A model generated the notes under the pieces. That model worked only from the letters and a program-made list of their open reading frames with translations, made no database searches and had not been told where the DNA came from. The translations under genes were made by a program, and so were the position numbers. 64,000 nt of DNA from contig NZ_BMKU01000009.1 in assembly GCF_014644495.1 (NCBI RefSeq), forward strand, positions 1-64,000. Reading direction: 5' to 3'. Origin of the DNA: Pseudarthrobacter polychromogenes. GTDB taxonomy: Bacteria; Actinomycetota; Actinomycetes; Actinomycetales; Micrococcaceae. The first letter of the stretch is position 1. Each line of letters begins with the position of its first letter. This document shows positions 15,286 to 24,958 of this stretch, one piece after another.

Positions 15286-17619
15286 ATGCGCACTTCCCCG
15301 TCCACGTCTGTCCTCTCACGCCGGCTCGCGGCGGCCGTCGTCCTGCCGGGCCTGCTCACCAGCAGCCTCGTGCTGATCCAGCCGGCCGCCGCAGGTACCA
15401 GCGCTAACGCCGGGATCTGCAATGGGGTGGTGAACCAGCTGGCGCACCGCGGCCCCGTCCAGGAGAACCTGCTGAAGGCAGCGTCCAAGAGGAATGCTGA
15501 TGCCATCGCCGCGCTGCAGGCGGAGAAGGAAAAGCTCCAGGGCCAGGCAGACGTGGTGTCCGGTGACATGGCGGCAGTTCAAGAGGCGCTGGACGGCCTT
15601 GCGGCCCAGGAAGAGCAACTCGATAAGGACATCGCCAGCACGAAGTCTGAGCTGGCCAGGGTGGAAGCGGAAGCGAAGCTCAAGTCGACCGCCATCGTCG
15701 AGGCAAAGGCTGAGCTGGCCAGGCTTGACGGCCAGCAGCTGGACGTGGCGAGCGAACTGGCCCCGCTGGAGGAAGAACTTGACGCAGCCGTGGCTGCGTT
15801 GGATGTGTTAAAGGTCGAGGCTGACAAGTTGATTACTGCTCGGGACACCAATGATGCAGCCATTGCCGTGGCACAGGGTCAACGTGAAGCCCTGCAACAG
15901 GCAGCTGTTGACGCGGCCAGCGCCGTGGCTGGCCAGGAAGCCCAAATTGTGCTGGCTCAGGAGGAACTGACCATACTGACGGGCAAGGCTGTTCAGGCCG
16001 CCGATGCCGTCACCGTGGCGGAGACGGCTGTTGTCGACGCCGAAGCGCAACTCGCCATACTCGAGGCCGCCGGTATCACCGCAGATGGGGCGGTGAAGGC
16101 GCAGGAGGTTCTGGTTACCGAGGCCCAGGAGACGCTTGCCGGCATGGTAGCCCAAGCACAAGAAGCGGACGATGCTGTTACGGACAAGGCAACCCATATC
16201 GCTGCTGCCCAGGGCGAACTGACGGTACTGGAGTCAACTGCCGCCGATGCCCAAGCCGCCCTGGATGACAAAAACGCCGCGATCGAAGCCGCGTTCGTCG
16301 AACTGGCCACACTTCAGCAGACGGCAGCAGAAGCGGCAGCTGCAGTGACGGCGAACGATGACAGGATCGCTGCGGTCACCGGTGAAATCACAGTTCTGGA
16401 GGGCCAGGTTTCGGCCACCGGCGCTGCTATCACGGCCAAGCGGGCGGCGATCAGCAACGCCAAGGAGGAGCTCACGGCGCTTCAGGACCAGAAAGCGGCG
16501 CTGGATGCCGAGATTGCCGCCCTGACCTCCCAGATCAACGCGATCAACGGCAACTCGCAAAAGAAGCGCGATCTGATCGCGGAGCGTGACCGCAAGGCGG
16601 CAGAGCTCACCCCCATCAATACCGCGATCACCGACAAGACGGCGCAAATCTCGGGCCTGCAGGGTGACCTGGCGGCCCTCAACACCCAGGTCAACACGTT
16701 GAACACCCAACTGCTGGCCAAGCAGCAGGAAAGCAGCACGCTGCAGCAGAACGCTGCGCCGCTCCAGGCGGCATTGACGGCAGCCAATGCCGGCGTCACG
16801 GCAAAAGAATCTGACATTGCCGACCTTGAGGCCCAGGTTCCCGGCCTTGAGGACGCGCTCGACGAGGCGGAGTCGGCGGTGAGTGCCAAGCAGGCGGAGC
16901 TGTCAGCGTTGGAGGAACAGCGTGCCGTGGCTGAGCAGGCGGCCGCGGACGCAGCAGATGCGGTCGCGGCCCAAGAGGAAATCGTGGCAAACCTTGAGGC
17001 CACCCTGCAGGGGCTGGAGTCCGCCGCGCAGAACGTCCAGCAGGCCATCGCCGACCAGGAAGCGGTCCTGGCCACAAGGAACCTGGAGTTGGCCCAGGCC
17101 CAGGACGACTTTGCGGCGGCGGACACTGCAGTTGACGGCAAGGAGTCCGAGATCCGGGCGCTGCAGGACGAACTCTCTGTGCTCCAGGCAGCCCTGGATG
17201 ACGCGGACAAAGCCGCCGCGGCAAAGGAAGCCGAGGTTGCTTCGCTGAACACACTGGCGGAAAGCCTGGCCGCGCAAGTCACCGCCGCGAACGCCAGGAT
17301 AACGGCCAAGGAAGCTGAAATCGTTTCCCTGCAGGAGCGGGTGGCGCCACTGGCGGATCAGCTTAGCAAGCTGAACGGCGAGATCAGCGCCGTCGAGGCA
17401 AACCTGGCGTCACTGCAATTGCAGCTGACAGCCCTGGACAAGCAGGTCACCGACGCCCAGGCAACGCTGCGTACGCTGGAGGCGCAAAAGAAGCAGAACA
17501 AGGACGCAATCACTGCGCAGAAGTCGACGGTCACGGCCTTGATAACAAACATGGGCGAGATTCAGATCCAGATAAAGGCCATCGACGGAACGATCGCCCT
17601 CGGCGGCTGCGCCGTCTGA
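15286..17619 (+). CDS. Large secreted coiled-coil protein
   Basis: A 777-residue protein. The start is ATG 15286, preceded by ACAGGAG; upstream open frame is not used. Residues 1-~36 form a signal peptide (RRLAAAVVLPGLLTSSLVL, then PAAAG). From ~residue 50 to ~765 the sequence is an almost unbroken string of Ala/Glu/Gln/Leu/Lys heptads with Ala or Leu at core positions, such as LDKDIASTKSELARVEAEAK. One cysteine near the new N-terminus (AGIC) and one at the C-terminus (GGCAV) are the only obvious cysteines, so end-to-end disulphides are conceivable. No anchor, LPXTG or catalytic domain is seen. It stands alone, ending at a strong hairpin. Possible roles are a surface fibre or a cell-wall spacer; the function is unknown. 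Confidence 0.85.
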   Translation: MRTSPSTSVLSRRLAAAVVLPGLLTSSLVLIQPAAAGTSANAGICNGVVNQLAHRGPVQENLLKAASKRNADAIAALQAEKEKLQGQADVVSGDMAAVQEALDGLAAQEEQLDKDIASTKSELARVEAEAKLKSTAIVEAKAELARLDGQQLDVASELAPLEEELDAAVAALDVLKVEADKLITARDTNDAAIAVAQGQREALQQAAVDAASAVAGQEAQIVLAQEELTILTGKAVQAADAVTVAETAVVDAEAQLAILEAAGITADGAVKAQEVLVTEAQETLAGMVAQAQEADDAVTDKATHIAAAQGELTVLESTAADAQAALDDKNAAIEAAFVELATLQQTAAEAAAAVTANDDRIAAVTGEITVLEGQVSATGAAITAKRAAISNAKEELTALQDQKAALDAEIAALTSQINAINGNSQKKRDLIAERDRKAAELTPINTAITDKTAQISGLQGDLAALNTQVNTLNTQLLAKQQESSTLQQNAAPLQAALTAANAGVTAKESDIADLEAQVPGLEDALDEAESAVSAKQAELSALEEQRAVAEQAAADAADAVAAQEEIVANLEATLQGLESAAQNVQQAIADQEAVLATRNLELAQAQDDFAAADTAVDGKESEIRALQDELSVLQAALDDADKAAAAKEAEVASLNTLAESLAAQVTAANARITAKEAEIVSLQERVAPLADQLSKLNGEISAVEANLASLQLQLTALDKQVTDAQATLRTLEAQKKQNKDAITAQKSTVTALITNMGEIQIQIKAIDGTIALGGCAV

Positions 17620-17655
17620 GGTCCGGACTGAGGCGCCGGACGCCCCAGGAAGTGC

Positions 17656-17702
17656 GACACAGCGGAGGGGCCAGGTCACCATGACCTGGCCCTCCGTGTG
17701 TC
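17656..17702. terminator. Bidirectional hairpin between convergent genes
   Basis: A long stem centred on GCCAGGTCA-CCA-TGACCTGGC extends outwards through GGAGG/CCTCC and GACAC/GTGTC. It lies between the coiled-coil gene and the DJ-1-type gene and could stop transcription from both sides. No T tract. Confidence 0.75.
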
Positions 17703-17720
17703 AGCTGCCTGGGTCCAGAG

Positions 17721-18419
17721 TCAGCCCAGTGCCTTGATGACTTCCTTGGCGACGTCCTCGCTGGACTGCGGGTTCTGCCCGGTGATGAGGTTGCCGTCGC
17801 GGACCACGTTGGAGGTCCAGGCGGCCCCGTTCTCGATCATCGCGCCCTTCTCCTTCAGCGCGTCCTCCACCAGCCACGGCGTGTTCTCGCCCGTGCCGCC
17901 GCCCAGCTCTTCCTCGTTGGTGAAGACTGTGAGGCGGCGTCCGGCGAAAACGAACGTGCCGTCGTCGTCCGTTGCGCTGAGCAGCCCGGCGGGACCGTGG
18001 CAGAAGGGGGCAATGATCTTGCCGTCCTTGTTGGCTGACACCAGCAGCCGGCCCAGGTCGGCGTCCTTGTACAGGTCGGCCATGGGTCCGTGCCCGCCCG
18101 GCATCACCACGGCGTCATAGGCGGAAGGGTCGACGCCGGCAAGCACCAGCGGGTTCGAGAGCTCGCCGTCGATGGACGCCAGGTAGTCCCGGAAGCCTTT
18201 CGCGCGGTCCTCGCCGCCCGCGGATTCCGCGGCCAGGCTGACCTGGTCCACCGTTGGCTTCGCTCCACGCGGGGTGGCGAGGTGGACGGTGTGGCCGGCG
18301 TCGAGCAGGGTCTGGTGCGCCACCACCAGCTCCTCGGCCCAGAACCCGGTAGGGTGTTCGCTGCCGTCCTTCATGGTGAGGGAATCGGCTGCGGATACAA
18401 CCATCAGAATGTTTGCCAT
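17721..18419 (-). CDS. DJ-1/PfpI-superfamily protein (Hsp31-like glyoxalase or deglycase)
   Basis: A 232-residue class I glutamine-amidotransferase-like protein. The nucleophile elbow is IIAPFCHGPAGLL with Cys140 followed by His, and VVMPGGHGPMADLY precedes it. The length and the N-terminal ADSLTMKDGSEHPTGFWAEEL segment match the Hsp31-like branch, whose members convert methylglyoxal without glutathione or act as protein deglycases. The start is ATG 18419, with AGGAG nine bases upstream; a longer frame to 18467 lacks one. It sits 57 bases after an aldo/keto reductase on the same strand, a sensible partnership for reactive-carbonyl detoxification. Confidence 0.87.
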   Translation of the reverse strand: MANILMVVSAADSLTMKDGSEHPTGFWAEELVVAHQTLLDAGHTVHLATPRGAKPTVDQVSLAAESAGGEDRAKGFRDYLASIDGELSNPLVLAGVDPSAYDAVVMPGGHGPMADLYKDADLGRLLVSANKDGKIIAPFCHGPAGLLSATDDDGTFVFAGRRLTVFTNEEELGGGTGENTPWLVEDALKEKGAMIENGAAWTSNVVRDGNLITGQNPQSSEDVAKEVIKALG

Positions 18420-18476
18420 GGTGTTGCTCCTGTCGTTGGCGACTGTTTTGCCGTGCTGCTTCTCCATCCGCCGCGG

Positions 18477-19349
18477 TTATCCGGCTGCGGCTTCAAGTTC
18501 AGCGTAGGTGTCCTCGTCCAGCGTGACCTTGGCCGCGGCCAGGTTTTCTTCCAGGTGCTTCACGGACCCGGTGCCGGGGATAGGCATCATCACGGGGGAG
18601 CGGCGCAGCAGCCACGCCAGCGCCACCTGCGAGGTGGTGGCACCAAGGCGCTTCGCGGCCTCATCCAGCGGCCCGCCCGGCTGGGCAAGCTCGCCCGCTG
18701 AGATCGGGGCCCACGGAATGAAGCCGATGCCGTTTTCCTCCGAGTAACGCAGGACATCCTCGGAGCTGCGGTCCGTGAGGTTGTACCGGTTCTGGACGGT
18801 GGACACGGTGAAGTGCCTTCCGGCGGCTTCGAGTTCCTCAACGCTGACCTGCGAGAGGCCCAGCGCCCGGACCTTGCCCTCGTCCTGGAGCTCGCGGAGC
18901 ACACCAAACTGCTCCTCAGCGTCCACCTTGGGGTCAATCCGGTGGAGCTGCAGCAGGTCCAAAGTGTCCACCTTGAGCTTCCGCAGGCTGAGTTCAGTCT
19001 GCTGGCGCAGGTACTCCGGCCGGCCCACGGGAATCCACTGGTTGGGGCCGGTGCGGGTGAAGCCCACCTTCGTGGCGATCTTCAGTCCGTCCTTGTAGGG
19101 GTGCAGCGCCTCAGCCAGGATCTCTTCACTGATGTTGGGGCCGTAGGAGTCGGCGGTGTCGATGAAGTCCACCCCGAGTTCGACGGCGCGGCGCACCACC
19201 CGGACCGCGGTGCTGCGGTCAGCGGGCTCACCCCACACACCGTCACCGACAATGCGCATGGCACCAAAGCCAAGCCGGTGAACGGTTCCCAGGTCCTTCA
19301 GGTCAATCGTTGCGGACAGTTCCAGCTGGTTCGACGTATTCAGGCTCAT
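18477..19349 (-). CDS. Aldo/keto reductase
   Basis: A 290-residue NADPH-dependent oxidoreductase with a TIM-barrel fold. The signature [12 protein letters not shown] supplies catalytic Asp and Tyr, IATKVGF the Lys, and LLQLHRIDP the His of the tetrad. The C-terminal [17 protein letters not shown] is the cofactor-binding stretch. It most resembles the oxidoreductases of the YeaE/Tas-like branch that act on small aldehydes. The gene precedes the DJ-1-like gene, probably in one transcript. Upstream it faces a divergent flavin oxidoreductase gene across 112 bases. Confidence 0.88.
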   Translation of the reverse strand: MSLNTSNQLELSATIDLKDLGTVHRLGFGAMRIVGDGVWGEPADRSTAVRVVRRAVELGVDFIDTADSYGPNISEEILAEALHPYKDGLKIATKVGFTRTGPNQWIPVGRPEYLRQQTELSLRKLKVDTLDLLQLHRIDPKVDAEEQFGVLRELQDEGKVRALGLSQVSVEELEAAGRHFTVSTVQNRYNLTDRSSEDVLRYSEENGIGFIPWAPISAGELAQPGGPLDEAAKRLGATTSQVALAWLLRRSPVMMPIPGTGSVKHLEENLAAAKVTLDEDTYAELEAAAG

Positions 19350-19461
19350 AGGGGCGGCAACATCATAAGTTTGCTGAGTATTCCTGGACGGGCTGAAATA
19401 AGCCGGCCCCCGCCGTCGTTATGCATCAAGTGCCTGCCGCGATCCGGCGGGCGCGAACCCA

Positions 19462-20481
19462 ATGAACAGCTTTGAAAGGCCGGCACCCGACGTGACTCTC
19501 CCCCTCTCCATCCTTGACCTGGCAACCATCGGGAAGGGCCAGACGGCGGCGGAGAGCTTCGCGGGCAGCGTGGCCATGGCACAAAGCGCGGAAAAGCTGG
19601 GGTACCGCCGCGTCTGGTACGCCGAGCACCACAACATGTCCTCGATCGCCTCCTCCGCCACCAGCGTGCTCATAGCCCACGTCGCCGCACACACCGAAAG
19701 CATCCGCCTCGGCGCCGGCGGCGTCATGCTGCCCAACCACTCACCGCTGACCATCGCCGAGCAGTTCGGCACGCTGGAAACCCTGCATCCGGGCCGCATC
19801 GACCTTGGCCTGGGACGTGCGCCGGGAAGTGACCAGAACACCATGCGCGCGCTGCGGCGGGACCCGATGTCCGCCGACAGCTTTCCGCAGGACGTCCTGG
19901 AGCTCCAGGGCTATCTCACCGGGCCCACCCGGATCCAGGGCGTGGAAGCCACCCCCGGCAAGGGCACGAACGTGCCGCTGTACATCCTGGGCTCGTCCCT
20001 GTTCGGCGCGCGCCTCGCCGCCCAGCTGGGGCTGCCGTACGCGTTCGCCTCCCACTTTGCCCCGAACGCCCTGCAGGACGCGGTGGCCCTCTACCGCCGG
20101 GAGTTCAAGCCCTCGGCGCAGTTGGATGCCCCGCATGTCATCGCCGGTGTGAACGTCATTGCCGCCGATTCGGCCTCCGAAGCGCAGGCCATGATGCAGG
20201 CCACCAAACGTGCACGGGTGTCGCTGTTCTTCGGCGGCGGCCGCGAGTTCACGGACGACGAGGCGGACATGATCCTCGATTCGCCGCAGGGGCAGCACGT
20301 CTCCCAGATGATGACGAATTCCGCGGTGGGAACGCCCGACGTCGTCATGGACTACCTGGACAGTTTCGGCCGGCACGCCGACGCCGACGAGCTCATCGTG
20401 GCGCACCAGAGCACCGGCACGGACGCCCGGCTGCGGTCCGTGGAGCTCCTGGCCGAAGCCGCGGGGCTGGCACGGGTTTGA
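19462..20481 (+). CDS. LLM-class flavin-dependent oxidoreductase
   Basis: A 339-residue bacterial-luciferase-like enzyme (single subunit). Typical segments are [64 protein letters not shown], and the C-terminal [24 protein letters not shown]. The family uses FMNH2 or F420; the [11 protein letters not shown] and MLPNHSPL motifs belong to the YhbW/LuxA-like FMN group (MsnO8). The substrate is unknown. The ATG start encodes [24 protein letters not shown]. It stands alone and ends in a short hairpin. Confidence 0.88.
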   Translation: MNSFERPAPDVTLPLSILDLATIGKGQTAAESFAGSVAMAQSAEKLGYRRVWYAEHHNMSSIASSATSVLIAHVAAHTESIRLGAGGVMLPNHSPLTIAEQFGTLETLHPGRIDLGLGRAPGSDQNTMRALRRDPMSADSFPQDVLELQGYLTGPTRIQGVEATPGKGTNVPLYILGSSLFGARLAAQLGLPYAFASHFAPNALQDAVALYRREFKPSAQLDAPHVIAGVNVIAADSASEAQAMMQATKRARVSLFFGGGREFTDDEADMILDSPQGQHVSQMMTNSAVGTPDVVMDYLDSFGRHADADELIVAHQSTGTDARLRSVELLAEAAGLARV

Positions 20482-20501
20482 GCGGGCAGTTATAGCCCGC
20501 T
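20481..20501 (+). terminator. Short hairpin overlapping the oxidoreductase stop codon
   Basis: AGCGGGC (20481-20487) pairs with GCCCGCT (20495-20501) around a 7-base A/T loop. The following 195 bases to the next gene show no clear ORF or strong palindrome. Confidence 0.55.
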
Positions 20502-20696
20502 GTGCGTGCAGCCGCAGGGACCGCAGACTTTTACACATACGCAATACAGGGGACTTTCGGGGGTAACCGCGGAGGCTGACGATGGGAGTGCCCCCTCCGG
20601 AGTTCCGGGAACCCCGGGGAGGGGCACCAACCGGTAGCCCGCAGGAGATCCAGCGGCTGTAGTCCCGGCCCGGTCCTGCCTCAAAGGGGTACATGG

Positions 20697-23327
20697 ATGC
20701 CAACGCCGTTGAACCAAAGCGTCGCGGATTCCGCACTGCTCACCAGGTCCCTGCCGCTGGGCATGCTCCGGACATTCGTCCAGTCCGACGCCGCCGACGA
20801 AGGGCTCACGCCTGCGCTGCTGGCGGAACTGAAGGTGCTGGCCCGGGTACCGGGGCTGATTGTGGCCTGCAATTACGGTGGAACCCTGTGCGACGCCGAA
20901 GGCATCTCCACCGAGACGCTCCCGCTGGGAAGTGCCGCCATCGCGCTGCGCGCCCTGGCAGCGCTACCCAACACCCACGCCGCCGTCATCTCCGGGCGGT
21001 CGCTGCGTGACCTCGCCGCGGTATCGCGCCTGCCGGCGGAGGTGCACCTGGTGGGCTCGCACGGCGCCGAATTCGATATGGGGTTCGCGCACCAGCAGAC
21101 CCTCGCCACCGAGTCTGTCCTGCAAAAAGTCCACACCGCGCTCAACGAGGCCGTGGGGTTCCAGAAGGGCATCTGGATAGAGCGCAAACCCGTGGCCGTT
21201 TCGGTGCACACCCGGCCGGCAGCCCCGGACATCGTGGCGGCCGTGACGGACACCGCACGGGAGGTGGCCCGCGCCCACGGACTGCACTTCATTGTGGATG
21301 GCTCCGTGCTGGACCTGTCCGTGGTGGAGCCGTCCAAGGCGGAGGCCCTGGAAAGCCTGCGGTCCAGGCTGGGAGCCAGCGCGGCCATGTATGCGGGTGA
21401 CGCGGACAGCGATGAACTGGCCATGGCCACCCTGCGCGGGCCGGACATGGGATTGCGGGTGGGCCTGGGGGAGACCTCTGCCTCCTACCGGCTCCGCGAC
21501 CCGGAATCCTTCGCCCGGGTGCTGGCGATCCTGTTCGAGCTGCGGCGTGCCTGGCTCTTCGGCGAGGACGCCGTGGGCCTGGAACGGCACAGCCTGATCG
21601 GCAACGGATCCTCGACAGCCCTGGTGACACCGGACGCGAAAATCTGCTGGATGAGCCACCCCCTGCCTGACTCCGGATCGTTGTTCGCGCACATCCTGGG
21701 CGGAGACGCCGCAGGTCATTTTTCGGTGGAGCCGGTCAAGGCCTCCCAGGTATTGGGGCAGCGCTACGTGGATAGCACCATGATTGTTGAAACCCGCTGG
21801 GCGGACGTTACGGTAACGGACTACCTTGAGCCGGCCCCTGAGGGGATCACCAGCCTGGTCCGGGTGCTCTCCGGCAATGGCGCCGCCAGGATCACCTTTG
21901 CCCCCAGGCCGGACTACGCCAACGCCCCGTTCAGCATGGAGGCCCGCGGCGAGGAACTGCACGTGGTGGGGACGTCGGAGCCGTTCATCCTGCTGGCGCC
22001 CGGCGTGACCTTCAGCATCACCTCGGACGGGCGCCACGCCACGGCCACCGCCGCCGTCAACCTGCAGGACGGCCCGGTGGTGCTGAACCTGCGCTGCGGA
22101 GACACGGAGCACCAGCCCGCGGTACCCGAAAGTGAGGCGGACCGGCGCTCCGCGGTGGCGCTGCATGCCCGGCAGTGGGTGCAGGGGCTCGTCCTGCCGG
22201 GCGTCAAACCATCCCTGGTCCGGCGGTCGGCCCTGGTCCTGCGTGCCCTGGTGCATGAACCCACGGGCGCGGTACTGGCGGCACCCACAACCTCCTTGCC
22301 CGAAGGGATCGGCGGGACGAGGAACTGGGATTACCGGTACTGCTGGCTGCGGGACGGTTCCATGACCGTCAACGCGCTGGTGGACCTGGGCTCCACCCGG
22401 GAGGCCGCGGGCTTCCTGTCCTGGCTGGGCCGGATCCTTGAGCACGCCCCCGGCCCCGAATGGCTGCACCCCCTCTATTCCGTGACGGGCGCACCCCTTT
22501 CCACGGAAGCCGTCATCGACAGCCTGCCCGGGTACGCCGGGTCCCGTCCCGTGAGGATCGGCAACGCAGCTGACCACCAGGTCCAGCTGGATGTCTTTGG
22601 CCCCATCGCCGAGCTGATCCTTGCCCTGAGTGAACGGGAGGGGGCACTCGCCGACGAACACTGGGAGCTGATGGTCCAGATGGCGTCAGCCGTCCTGGCC
22701 CGCTGGCACGAACCCGACCATGGCATCTGGGAGGCCCGCCGGGCACCGCGGCACCACATCTACACCAAAGTGATGTGCTGGGTGACCCTTGATCGCGCAC
22801 TCCGCACGGCGTCCCGCCACGGCCGGGTTCCCGAGGCAGCCTGGGCGCCGGTGGCCGCCACCATCAGGGACGAAGTCCTGCGGGAGGGCTGGGACGAGTC
22901 CGCGAAGTCCTACACGGTGGCCTATGACAGCCCGGACCTGGATGCCGCCGTCCTGCACATCGGGCTCTCCGGGCTCCTGGACGTCACGGACCAGCGGTTC
23001 CTGGATACCGTCACCGCCGTGGAGCGGGAACTCCGGGTGGGGCCCACCGTGTTCAGGTACAGGTACGACGACGGCCTGCCGGGGCTGGAGGGCGGCTTCC
23101 ACATCTGCACCACCTGGCTGATCGAGGCGTACGTTGCCACGGGCCGGATCGAGGAAGCCTGGGACCTCTTCGACCAGCTGGTGAACCTCTTCGGGCCCAC
23201 CGGGCTGCTGCCGGAGGAGTACGATCCCGGCACCGAAACCCATCTGGGAAACCACCCCCAGGCCTACTCCCACCTCGGCTTCATCCGCTGCGCCCGGATC
23301 CTGGACGAACACCAGGACAAACGGTAG
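20697..23327 (+). CDS. GH15 glucosidase (trehalase-like) fused to a degenerate trehalose-phosphatase domain
   Basis: An 876-residue protein. Residues ~35-275 are an OtsB-like HAD domain: VISGRSLRDLA (motif II), VEPSKAEAL (motif III Lys), YAGDADSDELAM (motif IV). Motif I, normally D-Y-D-G-T, reads N59-Y60-G61-G-T, so both aspartates, including the nucleophile, are gone and phosphatase activity is unlikely. Residues ~290-500 form the beta domain and ~500-876 the (alpha/alpha)6 barrel of glycoside hydrolase 15 (GGTRNWDYRYCWLRDGSMT; GGFHICTTWLIEAYVATG; NHPQAYSHLGFI). Actinobacterial GH15 enzymes of this type include trehalases and alpha-glucosidases. The start ATG follows AAAGGGG. The HAD part may now act in sugar-phosphate sensing or as a scaffold; that is inference. 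Confidence 0.88.
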   Translation: MPTPLNQSVADSALLTRSLPLGMLRTFVQSDAADEGLTPALLAELKVLARVPGLIVACNYGGTLCDAEGISTETLPLGSAAIALRALAALPNTHAAVISGRSLRDLAAVSRLPAEVHLVGSHGAEFDMGFAHQQTLATESVLQKVHTALNEAVGFQKGIWIERKPVAVSVHTRPAAPDIVAAVTDTAREVARAHGLHFIVDGSVLDLSVVEPSKAEALESLRSRLGASAAMYAGDADSDELAMATLRGPDMGLRVGLGETSASYRLRDPESFARVLAILFELRRAWLFGEDAVGLERHSLIGNGSSTALVTPDAKICWMSHPLPDSGSLFAHILGGDAAGHFSVEPVKASQVLGQRYVDSTMIVETRWADVTVTDYLEPAPEGITSLVRVLSGNGAARITFAPRPDYANAPFSMEARGEELHVVGTSEPFILLAPGVTFSITSDGRHATATAAVNLQDGPVVLNLRCGDTEHQPAVPESEADRRSAVALHARQWVQGLVLPGVKPSLVRRSALVLRALVHEPTGAVLAAPTTSLPEGIGGTRNWDYRYCWLRDGSMTVNALVDLGSTREAAGFLSWLGRILEHAPGPEWLHPLYSVTGAPLSTEAVIDSLPGYAGSRPVRIGNAADHQVQLDVFGPIAELILALSEREGALADEHWELMVQMASAVLARWHEPDHGIWEARRAPRHHIYTKVMCWVTLDRALRTASRHGRVPEAAWAPVAATIRDEVLREGWDESAKSYTVAYDSPDLDAAVLHIGLSGLLDVTDQRFLDTVTAVERELRVGPTVFRYRYDDGLPGLEGGFHICTTWLIEAYVATGRIEEAWDLFDQLVNLFGPTGLLPEEYDPGTETHLGNHPQAYSHLGFIRCARILDEHQDKR

Positions 23328-23389
23328 TCGGCCTTCTTCCTGGGTACCTAGAGTGGAGGTGACACCACCCGGAAACCGAAACGAGACTT

Positions 23390-24874
23390 ATGTCCGCCAC
23401 CCGCGCCCAGGGAGTGGGCTTCCGTTCTGAACGGGGCCCCATCCTCATTGCCCTGATGCTCGCCACCGGGTTGGTGGCCATCGATTCCACCATCGTGGCC
23501 ACGGCCGTTCCGTCGATTGTCCGGGACATCGGCGGGTTCGAGTCGTTCCCCTGGCTCTTTTCGGCGTACCTGCTGGCTCAGGCTGTCTCCGTGCCAATCT
23601 ACGGAAAACTCTCGGACATGGTGGGGCGCAAACCGATCATCCTTGCGGGCATCGGGCTGTTCCTCCTGGGGTCTGTGCTGTGCGGCATCGCCTGGAGCAT
23701 GCCCGCGCTGATCGCCTTCCGTGCCCTGCAGGGGCTCGGTGCCGGCGCAGTGCTGCCCGTCTCGATCACGATCGCAGGGGACATCTACTCACTGGAGGAG
23801 CGGGCCAAGGTCCAGGGCTACCTCGCGAGTGTGTGGGCGGTTTCCTCCGTGGTGGGACCAAGCCTGGGCGGCATTTTTGCCGCCGTGGGCTTCTGGCGCG
23901 GAATCTTCCTGGTCAACATCCCGCTGTGCCTGCTGGCGGGATGGATGCTCGTCCGGACCCTGCACGAGAACGTGGAAAGGGCCAAACACCGGGTGGACTA
24001 CGCCGGCGCGGGGCTGTTGGCGGCTTCGCTTGGCCTGCTGATCCTTGGTGCCCTCGAGGGCGGCCAGGGCTGGGCCTGGACTTCACCGGTGAGTCTTGGC
24101 ATCTTTGCCGTGGGAGGGGTGCTGCTGGCCCTGTTCCTCCTGGTGGAACGACGCGCGGCGGAGCCCGTGCTGCCATCCTGGGTGATATCCCGCCGGCTCC
24201 TCGGCACCACAGCCCTCGTGTCCTTCGGCGTCGGTGCCGTCATGATCGGACTGACGTCCTACGTGCCCACGTTCCTGGAAGGTGCGTTGGCCAGCTCGCC
24301 ACTGGTCGCCGGGCTGGCCTTGGCGGCACTCACCTTGGGCTGGCCGATCAGTGCCTCGCAGGCCGGACGCTTCTACCTGCGGATCGGGTTCAAGGCCACA
24401 GCGCTCATCGGCATCTCCATCACCGTGGCCGGCCTCGCGGTCCTTGCACTCACCGCGGCTGCTCCCAGCGTGGCGCTGGTCGCCGCCAGCTGCTTCGTCG
24501 TCGGACTCGGCCTGGGGCTGGTGGCCACCCCCACCCTGATCGCTGCCCAGTCCAGCGTTTCCTGGAATGAGCGGGGTGTGGTCACCAGCACCAACATGTT
24601 CGCCCGGTCCATCGGGAGCGCACTGGGCGTGGCCGTTTTCGGCGCCGTGGCCAACGCCATCTACGGGCAAACGGCCGGAGGCGGCAGCAACGGCCCGGCG
24701 GTGGTGGCCGCTTCCGGTGCGGTGTTCGTGGCTGCCCTTGCAGCCGGGGTCCTGACGGTGGCAGCAGTCCTGGCAATGCCTGCCGTGCGGGCGGGCACAA
24801 AGGACGCCGGCGGCGAAGACGGCGGGGGCAGCGGGGAGCCGGTCCTCACCGACGCGGAGGACAGCTCTCGATAG
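23390..24874 (+). CDS. MFS drug/proton antiporter, DHA2 (14-helix) type
   Basis: A 494-residue membrane transporter. Motif A is GKLSDMVGRKPII, motif B-like LIAFRALQGLGAGAVLP, and motif C LASVWAVSSVVGPSLGGIF. The opening ALMLATGLVAIDSTIVATAVPSIV is the motif D1 of 14-helix multidrug exporters of the EmrB/QacA group. The C-terminus is a charged Gly/Asp/Glu tail. It probably exports hydrophobic toxic compounds using the proton gradient; the substrate is unknown. It stands 62 bases after the GH15 fusion, on the same strand, but no functional link is evident. Confidence 0.9.
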   Translation: MSATRAQGVGFRSERGPILIALMLATGLVAIDSTIVATAVPSIVRDIGGFESFPWLFSAYLLAQAVSVPIYGKLSDMVGRKPIILAGIGLFLLGSVLCGIAWSMPALIAFRALQGLGAGAVLPVSITIAGDIYSLEERAKVQGYLASVWAVSSVVGPSLGGIFAAVGFWRGIFLVNIPLCLLAGWMLVRTLHENVERAKHRVDYAGAGLLAASLGLLILGALEGGQGWAWTSPVSLGIFAVGGVLLALFLLVERRAAEPVLPSWVISRRLLGTTALVSFGVGAVMIGLTSYVPTFLEGALASSPLVAGLALAALTLGWPISASQAGRFYLRIGFKATALIGISITVAGLAVLALTAAAPSVALVAASCFVVGLGLGLVATPTLIAAQSSVSWNERGVVTSTNMFARSIGSALGVAVFGAVANAIYGQTAGGGSNGPAVVAASGAVFVAALAAGVLTVAAVLAMPAVRAGTKDAGGEDGGGSGEPVLTDAEDSSR

Positions 24875-24904
24875 CCTGCCCCACGCTGACTTCCGGCACC
24901 GGCG

Positions 24905-24958
24905 GCCGGAACCAGCAGCCGGCAACCGTGGCCGGCAACTCGTAGCCGGCGATCAGCG
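24905..24958. repeat. Small 13-14-bp tandem repeat
   Basis: GCCGG recurs at 24905, 24918, 24931 and 24945 within four imperfect 13-14-bp units (for example GCCGGCAACCGTG). It occupies the gap between convergent genes and touches the 3' end of the sarcosine-oxidase-like gene. Confidence 0.6.
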
